A DNA stretch of 64,000 nucleotides from an uncultured Bacteroidales bacterium (GCA_947573135.1 CANPDU010000006.1:39662-103661); one strand, 5' to 3'. Counted from the first letter of the stretch, positions 1 to 9,400 are shown. Numbers and translations: made by a program. Notes: a model not told the origin generated them from the letters alone.

Positions 1-1176
1 AACTCCGGAGCCGTAAATATCAATATCAACAATGACAAGAATGTCGAAGCCGAGTCAGGCAAAAGTCTGCTCTCGACCTTAGCCGATCAGAATATCTTCC
101 TGCCGTCGGCATGCGGCGGCAAGGGCAGCTGCGGACAGTGCAAGGTCCGTGTGCTCGAAGGCGGCGGCGAAATCCTGCCTACCGAGGCTGTCCATTTCAC
201 CCGGCGCGAGATACGCGAAGGCTGGCGCCTCGGCTGTCAGCTCAAGGTCAAGGACGATCTTAAGATCGACGTTCCCGCTTCGGTTCTCGACGTCAAGGAA
301 TGGGAATGCGAAGTTATCTCCAACCGCAACGTCGCAACATTTATCAAGGAATTCATCGTAAAACTCCCCGAGGGCGAGCACATGAACTTCCTGCCCGGAT
401 CCTATGCCCAGATCAAAATTCCGCCATTCATGATGGACTATGCCACTGACATCGACCGCGAGCTTATCGGCAAGGAATATCTGCCGGCATGGGAAAAATT
501 CGGTCTCTTCGGTCTGCATTGCAAGAACGACGACACTACTATCCGCGCCTACTCGATGGCCAACTATCCGGCCGAAGGCGACCGCATCATGCTGACCGTC
601 CGCATCGCCACTCCTCCCTTCAAGCCGAAACCAGCCGTCGGATTCATGGACGTCAACCCGGGCATAGCGTCGAGCTACATTTTCACCCTCAAGCCAGGCG
701 ACAAAGTTATGATGAGCGGTCCCTACGGCGACTTCCACGTCAACACCGAGTCAAAGGCCGAAATGATGTGGATCGGAGGTGGCGCCGGCATGGCACCCCT
801 GCGCTCTCAGATCATGTACATGACCAAGACGCTCAGATGCACCGACCGCGTAATGAATTACTTCTACGGCGCCCGTGCGCTCAACGAAGTGTTCTATCTC
901 GACGACTTCCTCGCTCTCGAAAAAGAATTCCCCAACTTCAAGTTCCATCTTGCGCTCGACCGTCCCGATCCTGTCGCCGATGAAATCGGAGTTGCCTATA
1001 CCCCGGGCTTCGTCCATCAGGTGATCTACGACACCTATCTCAAAGATCATCCCAATCCCGAGGATATCGAATACTATATGTGCGGACCCGGCCCGATGAG
1101 CAACGCCGTCAACGGCATGCTCGACAGCCTCGGAGTAGAACCGTCGTCGATCCACTACGACAACTTCGGCGGCTGA
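1..1176 (+). CDS. nqrF: Na+-translocating NADH:quinone reductase subunit F (5' end outside window)
   Basis: The electron-input subunit of the Na+-pumping NADH:quinone oxidoreductase: it takes electrons from NADH through FAD and a [2Fe-2S] cluster at the cytoplasmic membrane. The frame is open from base 1, so the N-terminal membrane anchor lies outside the window; about 391 residues are visible. Three cluster cysteines are encoded at bases 112, 130 and 139 ([11 protein letters not shown]) and the fourth at 235 (LGCQLKV). Next come a flavin-binding RAYSMAN motif, a GPYGDF stretch, the NADH-binding [11 protein letters not shown] and the C-terminal CGPGPM motif. This order is diagnostic for NqrF. 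It is presumably the last gene of an nqrA-F operon, since a terminator-like hairpin follows within 50 bases. The visible part is intact. Confidence 0.96.
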   Translation, partial: NSGAVNININNDKNVEAESGKSLLSTLADQNIFLPSACGGKGSCGQCKVRVLEGGGEILPTEAVHFTRREIREGWRLGCQLKVKDDLKIDVPASVLDVKEWECEVISNRNVATFIKEFIVKLPEGEHMNFLPGSYAQIKIPPFMMDYATDIDRELIGKEYLPAWEKFGLFGLHCKNDDTTIRAYSMANYPAEGDRIMLTVRIATPPFKPKPAVGFMDVNPGIASSYIFTLKPGDKVMMSGPYGDFHVNTESKAEMMWIGGGAGMAPLRSQIMYMTKTLRCTDRVMNYFYGARALNEVFYLDDFLALEKEFPNFKFHLALDRPDPVADEIGVAYTPGFVHQVIYDTYLKDHPNPEDIEYYMCGPGPMSNAVNGMLDSLGVEPSSIHYDNFGG

Positions 1177-1220
1177 TCCCCGCCCCCGCATAACAGACAC
1201 TAACATATCACACATTCGCT

Positions 1221-1260
1221 GCAGGCGACCTCTTATCGAGGCCGCCTGCATTATTATATA
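1221..1260 (+). terminator. Terminator-like hairpin after nqrF
   Basis: The arms gcaggcgacctc (1221-1232) and gaggccgcctgc (1238-1249) pair over 12 bp with one mismatch around a 5-base loop. An AT-rich tract follows (attattatata). It lies 45 bases after the nqrF stop. The T-run is imperfect, so the call is probable rather than certain. Confidence 0.6.
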
Positions 1261-1281
1261 ATTTAAGCATCTTTAACGATT

Positions 1282-1316
1282 GGGGGGGGTAATTTGTTAA
1301 GTTTTGTGTAAATTTG
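1282..1316 (+). promoter_or_regulatory. Promoter of the caspase-gene operon, with a G8 tract
   Basis: TAAATTTG at 1309-1316 matches the Bacteroidota -7 box TAnnTTTG and lies 28 bases before the ATG at 1345. A homopolymer of eight G at 1282-1289 ends 19 bases upstream of the box, where the -33 element would be expected. Length change in this tract could alter promoter spacing; that is inference. Confidence 0.55.
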
Positions 1317-1344
1317 TGCCTATAAACCTTATAATCATAGACAA

Positions 1345-1995
1345 ATGAAACTTGTCAATCAACTATTGCTTGCAGCCTGCTTTATGGTTGCCACGCCTTG
1401 CTCTTATGGTCAGCTTACTAAAGAGCAGATCAAAGAACATCAGGAACTCTCAAAAATGACTAAAGAGCAGGCCAATAAAAAGGCTTCCAAAGATGCCCGT
1501 AACGAGGCCAAACGTCTGAAAAAAGAGGGCTGGAAAGCAGCTCCCGGCAGTCTGCCCATGGAAAAACAGCTCGATCGTTCATTCGCCATGTTCTATGAAC
1601 TCGATACTGATTATCAGCAGAAATACTTCACTGAGCAGTCAATGGCCGTCGGCACTACTTTCAATGCCGCCAAGATGCAGGCATCCGAACTGGCGCGACT
1701 GGGACAGATCGGACAGATACAGTCCGAAGCGACGGCGATTGTCGACAATTCGGTAGCCAACAATCAGCTGACGGCGGCCGAGGCCGAATCTATCACCAAA
1801 AGTATAATGTCGGGCAAAACCCTGTCATCGCAGTCTCTCGGCCGTATTATTCCCGTGGTCGAGCTTTACCGCGATCTGCCAAACGGCAATAAGGAAGTGA
1901 TGATCCGAATCTTCTACGACGGCGCCTCGGCACGCGAGATCGCCCGCAAGGCCGCCCTCGGTGATCTTAAAGACGAAGCCGGACAGATGAAATAA
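1345..1995 (+). CDS. Secreted protein of unknown function, first gene of the caspase operon
   Basis: 216 residues. A signal peptide ends near residue 23 (LLLAACFMVATPCSYGQ). A Lys/Glu-rich, probably helical segment follows (about residues 25-65), then a globular part. The C-terminal half (about 130-205) reads like the small LPP20/FlgT-N type fold seen in periplasmic proteins: an Ala-rich helix, a VVELYRDL strand, a VMIRIFY strand and a final helix. That resemblance is by eye only. No catalytic motif is visible. It sits 24 bases upstream of the DUF4384-like gene on the same strand and probably shares its transcript and compartment (periplasm). I do not recognise a characterised homologue. Confidence 0.75.
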   Translation: MKLVNQLLLAACFMVATPCSYGQLTKEQIKEHQELSKMTKEQANKKASKDARNEAKRLKKEGWKAAPGSLPMEKQLDRSFAMFYELDTDYQQKYFTEQSMAVGTTFNAAKMQASELARLGQIGQIQSEATAIVDNSVANNQLTAAEAESITKSIMSGKTLSSQSLGRIIPVVELYRDLPNGNKEVMIRIFYDGASAREIARKAALGDLKDEAGQMK

Positions 1996-2019
1996 CCCCA
2001 TCGGCTACAGATCGGCACT

Positions 2020-2889
2020 ATGACGCAGTCACGGCGAATAATATTATCTCTTGTCTTCATCTTTATAGCTGCGTCGCTACTGTCGGCATTATCAGTTGTC
2101 AAAGTCAAGGCCGAGTACGTTTATGTAGTGCCTTCCGACGAAACTGACCGTCAGGCATCGGCCAAGGCTCTCGAATGCGCCCGTCTGAAAGCTCTTGCCG
2201 ACGAATTCGGGACTTTTGTGAGCCACAGCACTTCGACCGTTGCCGCTAATGTCGACGGAGTTTCGGCGGTCTCGATAGCCGGACTCGGATCAAGCGATAT
2301 TGCCGGAGTGTGGCTTGAGACAATCTACGAGAACGCCGCCCCCGAGATCGTCGACGGCCGTCTTGTGATCCGTGCCACTGTCCGGGGCAAAGCCCGCGCG
2401 AGAGACGTCTCGGCTCCCGAATTCGAGGTGCAGACCATGCGCTATATGCACGACGGTTCGCTGTCGCCGTCCGACGAGTTCAAGCATCGCGAACGTTTCG
2501 ACATATCGTTCATCAGTCCGGTCGACGGCTACGTCGCTATCTACGCTTCCGACGGCATAAACAATGCCTTCCGCCTGCTGCCCGACGCCTCGGCTAACGT
2601 TGCCGAACCGGTGCGTGTGAGCCGTGGTGTCGAATATCACTTTTTTGAAAATTCAAATCCTGTCATGACTCTCGATCCGGGCGAGAACAGCGCAATGCTA
2701 CGCATTTCTGTGATTTTTACCCCTAAGAAAAAAGCCTTCACCCTGCCGGTTGACGAGTCGCGGCTATCGAAACAAGGCGATGTCAATGCGTGGCTCGTCT
2801 CTCAGGAACGCTACCGGTCATGGCTGTCAAAGATGCTCAACGACAGCGCCACTCAGCGCCGCGATCTGTTTGTCTCCATAACTCGCTGA
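2020..2889 (+). CDS. DUF4384-like periplasmic protein
   Basis: 289 residues with an N-terminal hydrophobic segment (ILSLVFIFIAASLLSALSVV) that is either a signal peptide or a membrane anchor. Residues about 35-125 form an Ala-rich alpha/beta region typical of LPP20/FlgT-N-like modules (ARLKALADEFGTFVS, then RLVIRATVRGKAR). Residues about 150-245 resemble DUF4384: FDISFISPVDGYVAIYAS, a FRLLPDA segment, and a late LRISVIF strand. DUF4384 is known to occur with or fused to caspase-family (C14) peptidases, and a caspase gene lies downstream here. The spacing is 24 bases from the previous gene. The biochemical role of DUF4384 is not established; a binding or regulatory function for the caspase is inference. 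Confidence 0.7.
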   Translation: MTQSRRIILSLVFIFIAASLLSALSVVKVKAEYVYVVPSDETDRQASAKALECARLKALADEFGTFVSHSTSTVAANVDGVSAVSIAGLGSSDIAGVWLETIYENAAPEIVDGRLVIRATVRGKARARDVSAPEFEVQTMRYMHDGSLSPSDEFKHRERFDISFISPVDGYVAIYASDGINNAFRLLPDASANVAEPVRVSRGVEYHFFENSNPVMTLDPGENSAMLRISVIFTPKKKAFTLPVDESRLSKQGDVNAWLVSQERYRSWLSKMLNDSATQRRDLFVSITR

Positions 2890-2936
2890 AATATCAACAA
2901 TTCCATTCATTACACATTCAAAGCCAACTCGCCAAT

Positions 2937-3468
2937 ATGAAAAAAATTATTCTTTTTGCTGTTATCGCAGTCGTTGCCCTACTTTCATCAACCCAGGCCT
3001 CTGCCCAAAAAGGCTATCGCGGCTTCGTCGACGTTGAGATTGGGTCTTTGTACTGAGACTTTAGATAGTCGAACAGGCTTCGCTGGTGAAATATCGACAA
3101 TTCATGGTTTTCAAGCAGGGAACTCATTCTTTGGAGCCGGAATTGGCATTAAGACATTAATAGTCACTGAGATTGAAAATACAGTTTCAATTCCAATGTT
3201 TGTACAGTATCGATATGATTACTCCCTTATATCAAACCACAGTTTTTACGGAAAAGCCAAAGTTGGTTATGCGGTCATTGAAAATACTATATTCTATGGC
3301 GTAGGGTGCGGCATACGCTTTTCTCTGAATAACAATTATATTACAGCATTCAACTTAGGGTTAAATTTATCATTTGAGAAAGCCGGATATAGAGATTATA
3401 AAGCGTCATATTGCATAAAAGACAACCTGACAATTATGCCTGCTCTGACTTTCGGCATTGAATTCTAA
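2937..3468 (+). pseudogene. Frameshifted copy of the tandem secreted barrel-like protein
   Basis: The reading frame starts at ATG 2937 (MKKIILFAVIAVVALL, signal peptide) and stops at 3056. The rest of the protein continues in the +1 frame from about 3050 to the stop at 3468. Aligned with the downstream paralogue (3500-4036), this copy has one extra base near 3040-3052: after VDVEIG the codons should continue into ETLDSRTGF. The remainder is conserved (STIHGFQAGNSFFGAGIGI, then QYRYDYSL, and the terminal PALTFGIEF). The signal-peptide region is almost identical at base level in the two copies, so this is a tandem duplicate. It is a pseudogene, a phase variant, or a sequencing error at one base. 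Confidence 0.75.
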
Positions 3469-3499
3469 TTTGATCATTCATCACAAAAATAATTCTTTT

Positions 3500-4036
3500 A
3501 TGAAAAAAATCATTCTTTTTGCTGTTATCGCAGTCGTTGCCCTACTCTCTTCAACCCAGGCCTCTGCCCAAAAAGGCTATCGCGGATTTGTCGATGTCGA
3601 GTTGGGTGCCGGAATTGAGACTGACTACTCAGAAAGCGGTTTCGTGGGTGGAGTATCTACAATCCACGGCTATCAATCCGGTCACTCATTCTTCGGTGCC
3701 GGAATTGGAATTAACGCTTTACCAATAACTGATATTAATCATACAATTATGGTGCCTGTCTTCGCCCAATATCGATATGACTACTCTCTTGTCTCCAAGC
3801 ATAGTTTTTACGGCAAAGCACGTCTCGGCTATGTAGTCATTGACGGTGGTATTTTTGCCGGAGTTGGAGGAGGCATCCGTTTTTCACTGAATAACAGCCA
3901 TATAACTGCTGTAAATTTAGGTCTGAACCTTACAATACAAAATCCGGAATATGAAGATTACTATTATTCAGGTTGGACTGAACATGAGAGATATATAACA
4001 ATAATCCCCGCTCTGACTTTCGGTATTGAATTTTAG
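3500..4036 (+). CDS. Secreted small beta-barrel-like protein, intact tandem copy
   Basis: 178 residues from ATG 3500. An in-frame ATG at 3458 lies inside the end of the previous copy and would put 14 residues before a perfect signal peptide (MKKIILFAVIAVVALLSS, cleavage near ASAQ), so 3500 is preferred. The mature part alternates Gly-rich and aromatic strands (GGVSTIHGYQSGHSFFGAG, QYRYDYSL, HSFYGKARLGYVV, GIRFSLNN) and ends in a strand with a C-terminal Phe (PALTFGIEF). That pattern fits an outer-membrane 8-strand barrel of the OmpW/PorT type. Function unknown. It lies 23 bases before the caspase gene. Confidence 0.75.
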   Translation: MKKIILFAVIAVVALLSSTQASAQKGYRGFVDVELGAGIETDYSESGFVGGVSTIHGYQSGHSFFGAGIGINALPITDINHTIMVPVFAQYRYDYSLVSKHSFYGKARLGYVVIDGGIFAGVGGGIRFSLNNSHITAVNLGLNLTIQNPEYEDYYYSGWTEHERYITIIPALTFGIEF

Positions 4037-4059
4037 CAATCAATTCACAATATAAAAAC

Positions 4060-6078
4060 ATGATCCTCAGGTTTCTTTCTTTAGTTTTATTGACCGTCGG
4101 CACTATAGCGTCGGCTGATGCCCGCGTGAAGTGGAATAATCAGAATAATGCGTCCGGCAACGGCGAAACAATCATCAACAGCGGATCGAAAGATGTGCTG
4201 AAATCGGCCAAAGCGCTCAAAGATCAGGCAACTATCGATGGCGTGACATATTTCAGGATCGACAACAACTATGCTGCCTGTATGGCCGATCCGGAGAAAA
4301 AAGACGCTCTGACTCAAGTCACTATTCAGCCCAAAGTGCTGATCGGAGGCAACAGTCTGGCAGTGACTACAATAGCAAAAGAAGGTTTCGCAAACTGCAA
4401 GAAACTGGTTCATGTCATAATTCCTGCAACGATCCGAACAGTCGACGAACTGGCCTTCGCCAACAACAAGCATCTGAAAAGTGTCTCCTTTCTGTCAAAC
4501 AACATCGAGTTTATCAGTTCCGACAGCAAATGGATGAAAAATCTGGGACCATTTTTCAATTCAAATAAAGTCGAGACCGTCACCTGGGCGACCGCCGACA
4601 CTCCGATCTGCGCTTTCGATGCCTTTGTCGGCAACAGTTCGCCCTACGCCAAAATGCTTGAGCGCAACGCTGCCGAGATTGCCCAGAAAGCAGCCAATAT
4701 CGATCCGTCGGCACAGCGTGCCGCTACTGCCGACCGTCCGAAGTTTGCCGACTTCGCCGCCGAAAAAGTATCTGACGTCTACAACAAGTGGGTGAAGAAA
4801 AAGCCCTATGAGAGTGTCGTACAATACTCAGACGAAGAATGCGAGGCCCGCAAGCGCGAGCTTTTCGACAACGCACGCAACGAATATATCAACCTTTACA
4901 CATCGTCGGAAATAGCCGGTACACTTGCCGAATATGACAATGATTATAAGGTGTTCATAATCAATACGGCCGACGGTAACCAGGTCTTCGCTCAGGTGCC
5001 TCAGAGCGACAAAACTTTCTTCGAGGACAATTTCGCCGGTGTGACTATCCGTCCGACATACAATATCGTCAACAACGAGCTGACCATTGTCGACTGCAAG
5101 TTTGAGATCGGCGACAAGACATATGTGTCGCCCGAAATTTTCGACGGCGTTGCCGACGACTTCTCAAGCATCGACTTCGAGGCCCGCAAGATCGACATCG
5201 ACGATCTTCTCGCTCAGGAAACAGCTCAGAAACAACAGGCTCAGCAGGCTAAGGCCAACCGCAGCAAGGCTTCGGCAAATCAGTCGCTCGGCGCTGTAAA
5301 CATGGCGCCGACAACCGGCTACAACAACACCGGCACTTATGCCCTGATAATCGGTAACGAGAATTATAAATACAACGATCCTGTCAGCTATGCCATCGCC
5401 GATGCGACGACTTTCGCCCGCTACTGCCGCAACACACTGGGTGTGCCGACAAGCAACATTATCGCCGTGCAGGATGTCACCAAAGGCGAGCTCCGACGCA
5501 CGATACGCGAAGTGCAGTCGCTCTTCGAAGACGAAGGCGACAGCAAGAATCTCATCGTCTATTACGCCGGACACGGCATACCCGACAAAGACAATATCGA
5601 CTCCTACATCCTTCCCGTCGACGCCTCGGCCAACGATATCGAATCGTGCTATTCGCTACAGGAATTCTACAATCAGCTCGGCGAACTGCCGGCCAAATCG
5701 GTTGTCGTCTATCTCGATGCCTGTTTCACGGGATCTTCGCGCAACGGCAGCGCACTGGTCGCTTCACGCGCCGGAGTGTCGTTCGAGCGCTCGCAGGTCG
5801 AACCCCGCGGCAACACCGTCGTCTTCGCCGCCACGTCGGCCGATGAGACCGCCCAGCCGTATGACGAAGCCGGACACGGCATATTCACATATTATCTGCT
5901 CGACAAACTGCGCTCGACAAAGGGCAACATCACTCTCGGCGATCTGTCGCAGTATCTCATTACAAAGGTAAAATCCCAGTCAATCAGCAAAGGCAAGAAA
6001 CGTCAGGTGCCGTCGATGTTGGTGTCGTCGACTTTCGCCGGTGACTGGAAGACTCTGCCTGTCAATCTTATGAAATAA
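4060..6078 (+). CDS. Secreted caspase-family (C14) protease with leucine-rich N-terminal part
   Basis: 672 residues. The signal peptide is residues 1-21 (LVLLTVGTIASADA). About residues 85-150 resemble a BspA-type LRR_5 module (IAKEGFANCKKLVHVIIPA, then VDELAFANNKHLKSVSF). Residues about 225-370 form a linker region of unknown fold, followed by a Gln/Ala-rich stretch (AQETAQKQQAQQAKAN). The caspase domain covers about 425-625: it opens with YALIIGNENYKYNDPV, carries His505 in YYAGHG and Cys555 in YLDACFTGSS, and ends with a GHGIFTYYLLDKL helix. The His/Cys dyad is intact, so an active peptidase is expected. Caspases and metacaspases cleave after Asp or Arg/Lys; the specificity here cannot be read. 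The next gene begins one base after the stop codon. Confidence 0.92.
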   Translation: MILRFLSLVLLTVGTIASADARVKWNNQNNASGNGETIINSGSKDVLKSAKALKDQATIDGVTYFRIDNNYAACMADPEKKDALTQVTIQPKVLIGGNSLAVTTIAKEGFANCKKLVHVIIPATIRTVDELAFANNKHLKSVSFLSNNIEFISSDSKWMKNLGPFFNSNKVETVTWATADTPICAFDAFVGNSSPYAKMLERNAAEIAQKAANIDPSAQRAATADRPKFADFAAEKVSDVYNKWVKKKPYESVVQYSDEECEARKRELFDNARNEYINLYTSSEIAGTLAEYDNDYKVFIINTADGNQVFAQVPQSDKTFFEDNFAGVTIRPTYNIVNNELTIVDCKFEIGDKTYVSPEIFDGVADDFSSIDFEARKIDIDDLLAQETAQKQQAQQAKANRSKASANQSLGAVNMAPTTGYNNTGTYALIIGNENYKYNDPVSYAIADATTFARYCRNTLGVPTSNIIAVQDVTKGELRRTIREVQSLFEDEGDSKNLIVYYAGHGIPDKDNIDSYILPVDASANDIESCYSLQEFYNQLGELPAKSVVVYLDACFTGSSRNGSALVASRAGVSFERSQVEPRGNTVVFAATSADETAQPYDEAGHGIFTYYLLDKLRSTKGNITLGDLSQYLITKVKSQSISKGKKRQVPSMLVSSTFAGDWKTLPVNLMK

Positions 6079-6079
6079 C

Positions 6080-7681
6080 ATGACAATTTTCCGGTCTTTA
6101 TCACTTCTCGCAGCCGTAACCGTCTCGGTGATAGCAGCCTCGGCTCAGGCTCCGCAGGATAGATATAAGGCGTTCAAAGAGAATGCCACTAAAAACTATA
6201 CCGATTTCCGCAAGGAGGCAAACAAGCGATACGCCGATTTTATACGCGCAGCGTGGGAAAGCTATGACGTAAACTCGCCCGTCGAGAAACCTGATATCGA
6301 CTACGTCGTGCCCGAAGTCCGATATGAAGAGGGCGACAGTGTTGTCATCGTCTCGATGGAAGCACTGAAAGCTTCTGACGAGACCGACGGTCTGCAGGAA
6401 AGCGTAGCCGGACTGTTCAACAAGATAAAGCGGGGAGTCAGGAAAATCACACACCGCGACAACAAAGAGAACCGGCGGCTGGCGGCAACCGTCGTCGACA
6501 AGCCCGATGCGGCGCCGGTGCCACAACCGATTGCCCCGGTCGGCGAGGATGCAGACAACAGCCTCACAATCGACGTCCCTGCAGCACATAGTTTTACATT
6601 TTTCGGAACCGAACGCGAAGTGAGGCTGCCGACCGATCATGAACTAAACCTTAAAAACCTAAATAACAACACCATCGCAAACGCATGGCTGCGTCTGAGC
6701 GAAAAAGATTTCGATCCGCTGCTGAAAGACTGTCTCGATCTGCGCAGCTCGATGAATCTCAACGACTGGTGTTACCTTAAAATGCTCGAAGCGCTGAGTC
6801 AGTCAATCTACGGCGACAGCAATGAGGGACGCTTGTTCACCGCCTACATGTTCTGTCAGTCGGGCTATGCGATGCGCCTGACGCGGACGCCCGACCGCAA
6901 GCGCCTCGGCATGATGTTTCCCAGTCAGGACACTCTCTACTCACTGTCATATCTGACTGTCGACGGAACGGCCTACTATCTCTTCAACTGCGGCGAAGGA
7001 GCTCAGTTCGAGATCGTGCCGCGGGCGTTCGACAACGAGTCTCGGATACGTCTTCTCTATGCCGACAGCCCGAAACTCGACGTGAAGAAAAGCACGCCGC
7101 GCCGCATCAGGTCGATCCATTACCCCGATCTCGACATGGAAGTCAGTGTCAATGAAAATCTTATCGATTTCTATAATTCCTATCCTGACGGAGTTCTGGG
7201 AGGCAACTTCCTGACGCGTTTTGCCTTCCATGCCGACATACCGCTTGACTCATGCGTCAAGGCGAGTCTGTATCCGGCTCTCAGCGAGAAGATCAGGGAC
7301 ATGTCAAAAGTTGAGGCCGCCGGAGCGCTGCTCAACTGGCTCCAGACCGGCTTTGTCTATGAGTTCGACAACAAAGTATGGGGCGGCGACAGAGTGTTTT
7401 TTGCCGAAGAGACCCTTTTCTATCCTTTCTGCGACTGCGAGGACCGCGCGATACTCTATTCAAAGCTCGTCCGCGATCTCTTGGGGCTTAAAGCCGCACT
7501 TGTCTATTACCCCGGTCACCTCGCGGCTGCCGTATGCTTTGACGACGAACCGGTCAGCGGAGCCTATATCAACATCGACGGCCGCAAATTCGTAATCTGC
7601 GATCCTACATACATCGTTGCCGGCGTCGGAACGCAGATGACCTGCGTCGACGACACAAAAATCCAGGCTATCGAACTATAA
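6080..7681 (+). CDS. Secreted transglutaminase-like cysteine protease-fold protein
   Basis: 533 residues. The signal peptide ends near residue 23 (LLAAVTVSVIAASAQ). A charged region follows, with repeated YADF/YTDF elements (residues 30-55) and a Lys/Arg-rich patch near 110-130. Residues about 420-520 match the transglutaminase-like core: Cys453 in FCDCEDRAILYSKLVRDL, His480 in YYPGHLAAAV and Asp508 in VICDPTYI form a Cys-His-Asp set in the right order. This family hydrolyses or cross-links peptide bonds; the substrate is unknown. The gene starts one base after the caspase stop, so the two are almost certainly co-translated. A bidirectional terminator-like hairpin follows. I know of no characterised homologue with this full architecture. 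Confidence 0.82.
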   Translation: MTIFRSLSLLAAVTVSVIAASAQAPQDRYKAFKENATKNYTDFRKEANKRYADFIRAAWESYDVNSPVEKPDIDYVVPEVRYEEGDSVVIVSMEALKASDETDGLQESVAGLFNKIKRGVRKITHRDNKENRRLAATVVDKPDAAPVPQPIAPVGEDADNSLTIDVPAAHSFTFFGTEREVRLPTDHELNLKNLNNNTIANAWLRLSEKDFDPLLKDCLDLRSSMNLNDWCYLKMLEALSQSIYGDSNEGRLFTAYMFCQSGYAMRLTRTPDRKRLGMMFPSQDTLYSLSYLTVDGTAYYLFNCGEGAQFEIVPRAFDNESRIRLLYADSPKLDVKKSTPRRIRSIHYPDLDMEVSVNENLIDFYNSYPDGVLGGNFLTRFAFHADIPLDSCVKASLYPALSEKIRDMSKVEAAGALLNWLQTGFVYEFDNKVWGGDRVFFAEETLFYPFCDCEDRAILYSKLVRDLLGLKAALVYYPGHLAAAVCFDDEPVSGAYINIDGRKFVICDPTYIVAGVGTQMTCVDDTKIQAIEL

Positions 7682-7706
7682 AATCACAAAGAAAGCTGTA
7701 AAAGAA

Positions 7707-7752
7707 ATAGCGCCGATTTCCTTGCGAGGTAATCGGCGCTATCTGTTTTGGT
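7707..7752. terminator. Bidirectional terminator between convergent genes
   Basis: Arms atagcgccgattt (7707-7719) and aatcggcgctat (7731-7742) form a stem of about 12 bp with an 11-base loop, followed on the plus strand by ctgttttgg. It lies between the convergent genes ending at 7681 (+) and 7781 (-). Confidence 0.75.
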
Positions 7753-7780
7753 TCTACAAAAATGCGTGTTATCGCGGATT

Positions 7781-9400
7781 TCAGCGTATTATCATTTTTC
7801 TGACATCAGATCCTTGACGGACGACGTAGATACCGGGAGCAGGATCCTTGACTCGACGACCCTGAACGTCGTAGATCTCGCATTCGGCACTATCATCGGC
7901 GATGATGTCTTCGATCAGGCTCGTCGAACCATCGCTCCAGACAATATCCGATTTATAGGCTGTGCCGTTTGCGACATTTACACTCTGTACACCGATCACA
8001 CCCAGATCCTCATATATGACTACCGTATGGCGTGTATCTTTAACCGAGAAATCATAACCGCCGTCGGTGAAACTATAAGGAACGTCGGTCATGTCTGCGC
8101 CTAAAAGCTCATACATATCTTTTTTAAACACATATGGGCTGTCGTCGCCTTTGACAAAGATATTATAGTACATGTCAGCCTTGCTGATCGACTGACCGTT
8201 GAGCGCGGTAGTCGGCAGAGTGACGGCAATAACACCGTATTCGTCGAAATCGTCATATTCGGAGTAACGTTCGATGACGGGGTTCTGAGGAGCGCTTTCA
8301 ACAAAAGCATATTCATTGATGACCGGTTTATTGTATGCGGCCAGAGCATGGAAAGATTCCGTGCCTTCGTTGATGAGCACAGCACCGTCGCTCTTAAGCA
8401 AAGTGCCGTCGGTCTTGTAATCGAAAACTAAGTTGTCGGCGGGACGATAAACGGTATAGCCCCCGTCATAATAGTCCTCGTCTTCGACAAACACACCGAC
8501 TCCGCCTAACAGATAGCAGAACGAACCGCCTGATACGCCGAGATACTGGTTGTTGTCAAACGTGACTTTGCCATCGGCAAGTCTGCCGACAGCGTATCCG
8601 AAATTATCGGCAAACTTCAGATAGACATCATTGTCATTCTCCGCCATCCAGACGTTATAGTCGCCTTCAGCCGTAGACATCACTTTCTTTGATGCCACAA
8701 CGTTGTCAGGCAATGCGAGAGGGGTCGCGGTCATTGGCGCCACAATTATATTGTTCTCGCCAAACCAGGCCCATGCTTCATCGGCATTTTCCTCACCGTA
8801 TATATCGTAAGTAAGTCCGAGCATCACGGGGACATCCTCATTCTCGCCAAGTTCACCTACAGAAGTAAGTACACCGTCTGCATAGTTGAACAGCAATTCG
8901 CTTTCGCCGAACGAAGGGAAATAGTAGCCCTCGTCTTCATCATAATCAAGACGGTCGAAATTCATACGGATTGTCTCGCCCTCATATTCCCATGCCTCGG
9001 TGGCGGTCTGAGGTAACTTGGCCACATAAGTAGTGCCTTCCTTATGATCGAGTTTCAGCCAGCAGTCAGTATCATAGACAGCTATAGGATTCTTGACATA
9101 CAGACAGCCGTCATCACCTTCGACTATCGCCGAGACCCTGCCTGATACCTGTCGCTGAAAAATCTCAAAGCTACGCGGATAAAGAGCAAAAGCCGAGAGC
9201 GTCATATTGTCGATAAGCTTACCGGCGGGAGTCTCGATTATACCGTCGACTCCGGGCACGCGTACCGGCGCAGAAGCGCTGAGAGTCCGAGCCTGCAGAG
9301 GACAATTCTCAGTCAGGTCAATCTGATGTTTTACAGAACTTTCCTGAGCCATTAGAGAGGCAGAAATCAGGAGTGCGGGAAGAAGTAGAAATTTTTTCAT
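7781..9400 (-). CDS. Secreted protein with type 9 secretion-like C-terminal tail
   Basis: 539 residues. The signal peptide is MKKFLLLPALLISASLMAQ. The body is acidic and beta-rich with no recognised catalytic domain. The last 30 or so residues (IYDVQGRRVKDPAPGIYVV, then a short basic end in KMIIR) follow the T9SS type A sorting-domain pattern common on secreted proteins of Bacteroidales, in which the signal is removed at the outer membrane. The protein is therefore probably exported to the surface or medium. It has its own promoter (9469-9503). Function unknown; an extracellular structural or glycan-binding role is possible but not shown. Confidence 0.8.
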   Translation of the reverse strand: MKKFLLLPALLISASLMAQESSVKHQIDLTENCPLQARTLSASAPVRVPGVDGIIETPAGKLIDNMTLSAFALYPRSFEIFQRQVSGRVSAIVEGDDGCLYVKNPIAVYDTDCWLKLDHKEGTTYVAKLPQTATEAWEYEGETIRMNFDRLDYDEDEGYYFPSFGESELLFNYADGVLTSVGELGENEDVPVMLGLTYDIYGEENADEAWAWFGENNIIVAPMTATPLALPDNVVASKKVMSTAEGDYNVWMAENDNDVYLKFADNFGYAVGRLADGKVTFDNNQYLGVSGGSFCYLLGGVGVFVEDEDYYDGGYTVYRPADNLVFDYKTDGTLLKSDGAVLINEGTESFHALAAYNKPVINEYAFVESAPQNPVIERYSEYDDFDEYGVIAVTLPTTALNGQSISKADMYYNIFVKGDDSPYVFKKDMYELLGADMTDVPYSFTDGGYDFSVKDTRHTVVIYEDLGVIGVQSVNVANGTAYKSDIVWSDGSTSLIEDIIADDSAECEIYDVQGRRVKDPAPGIYVVRQGSDVRKMIIR

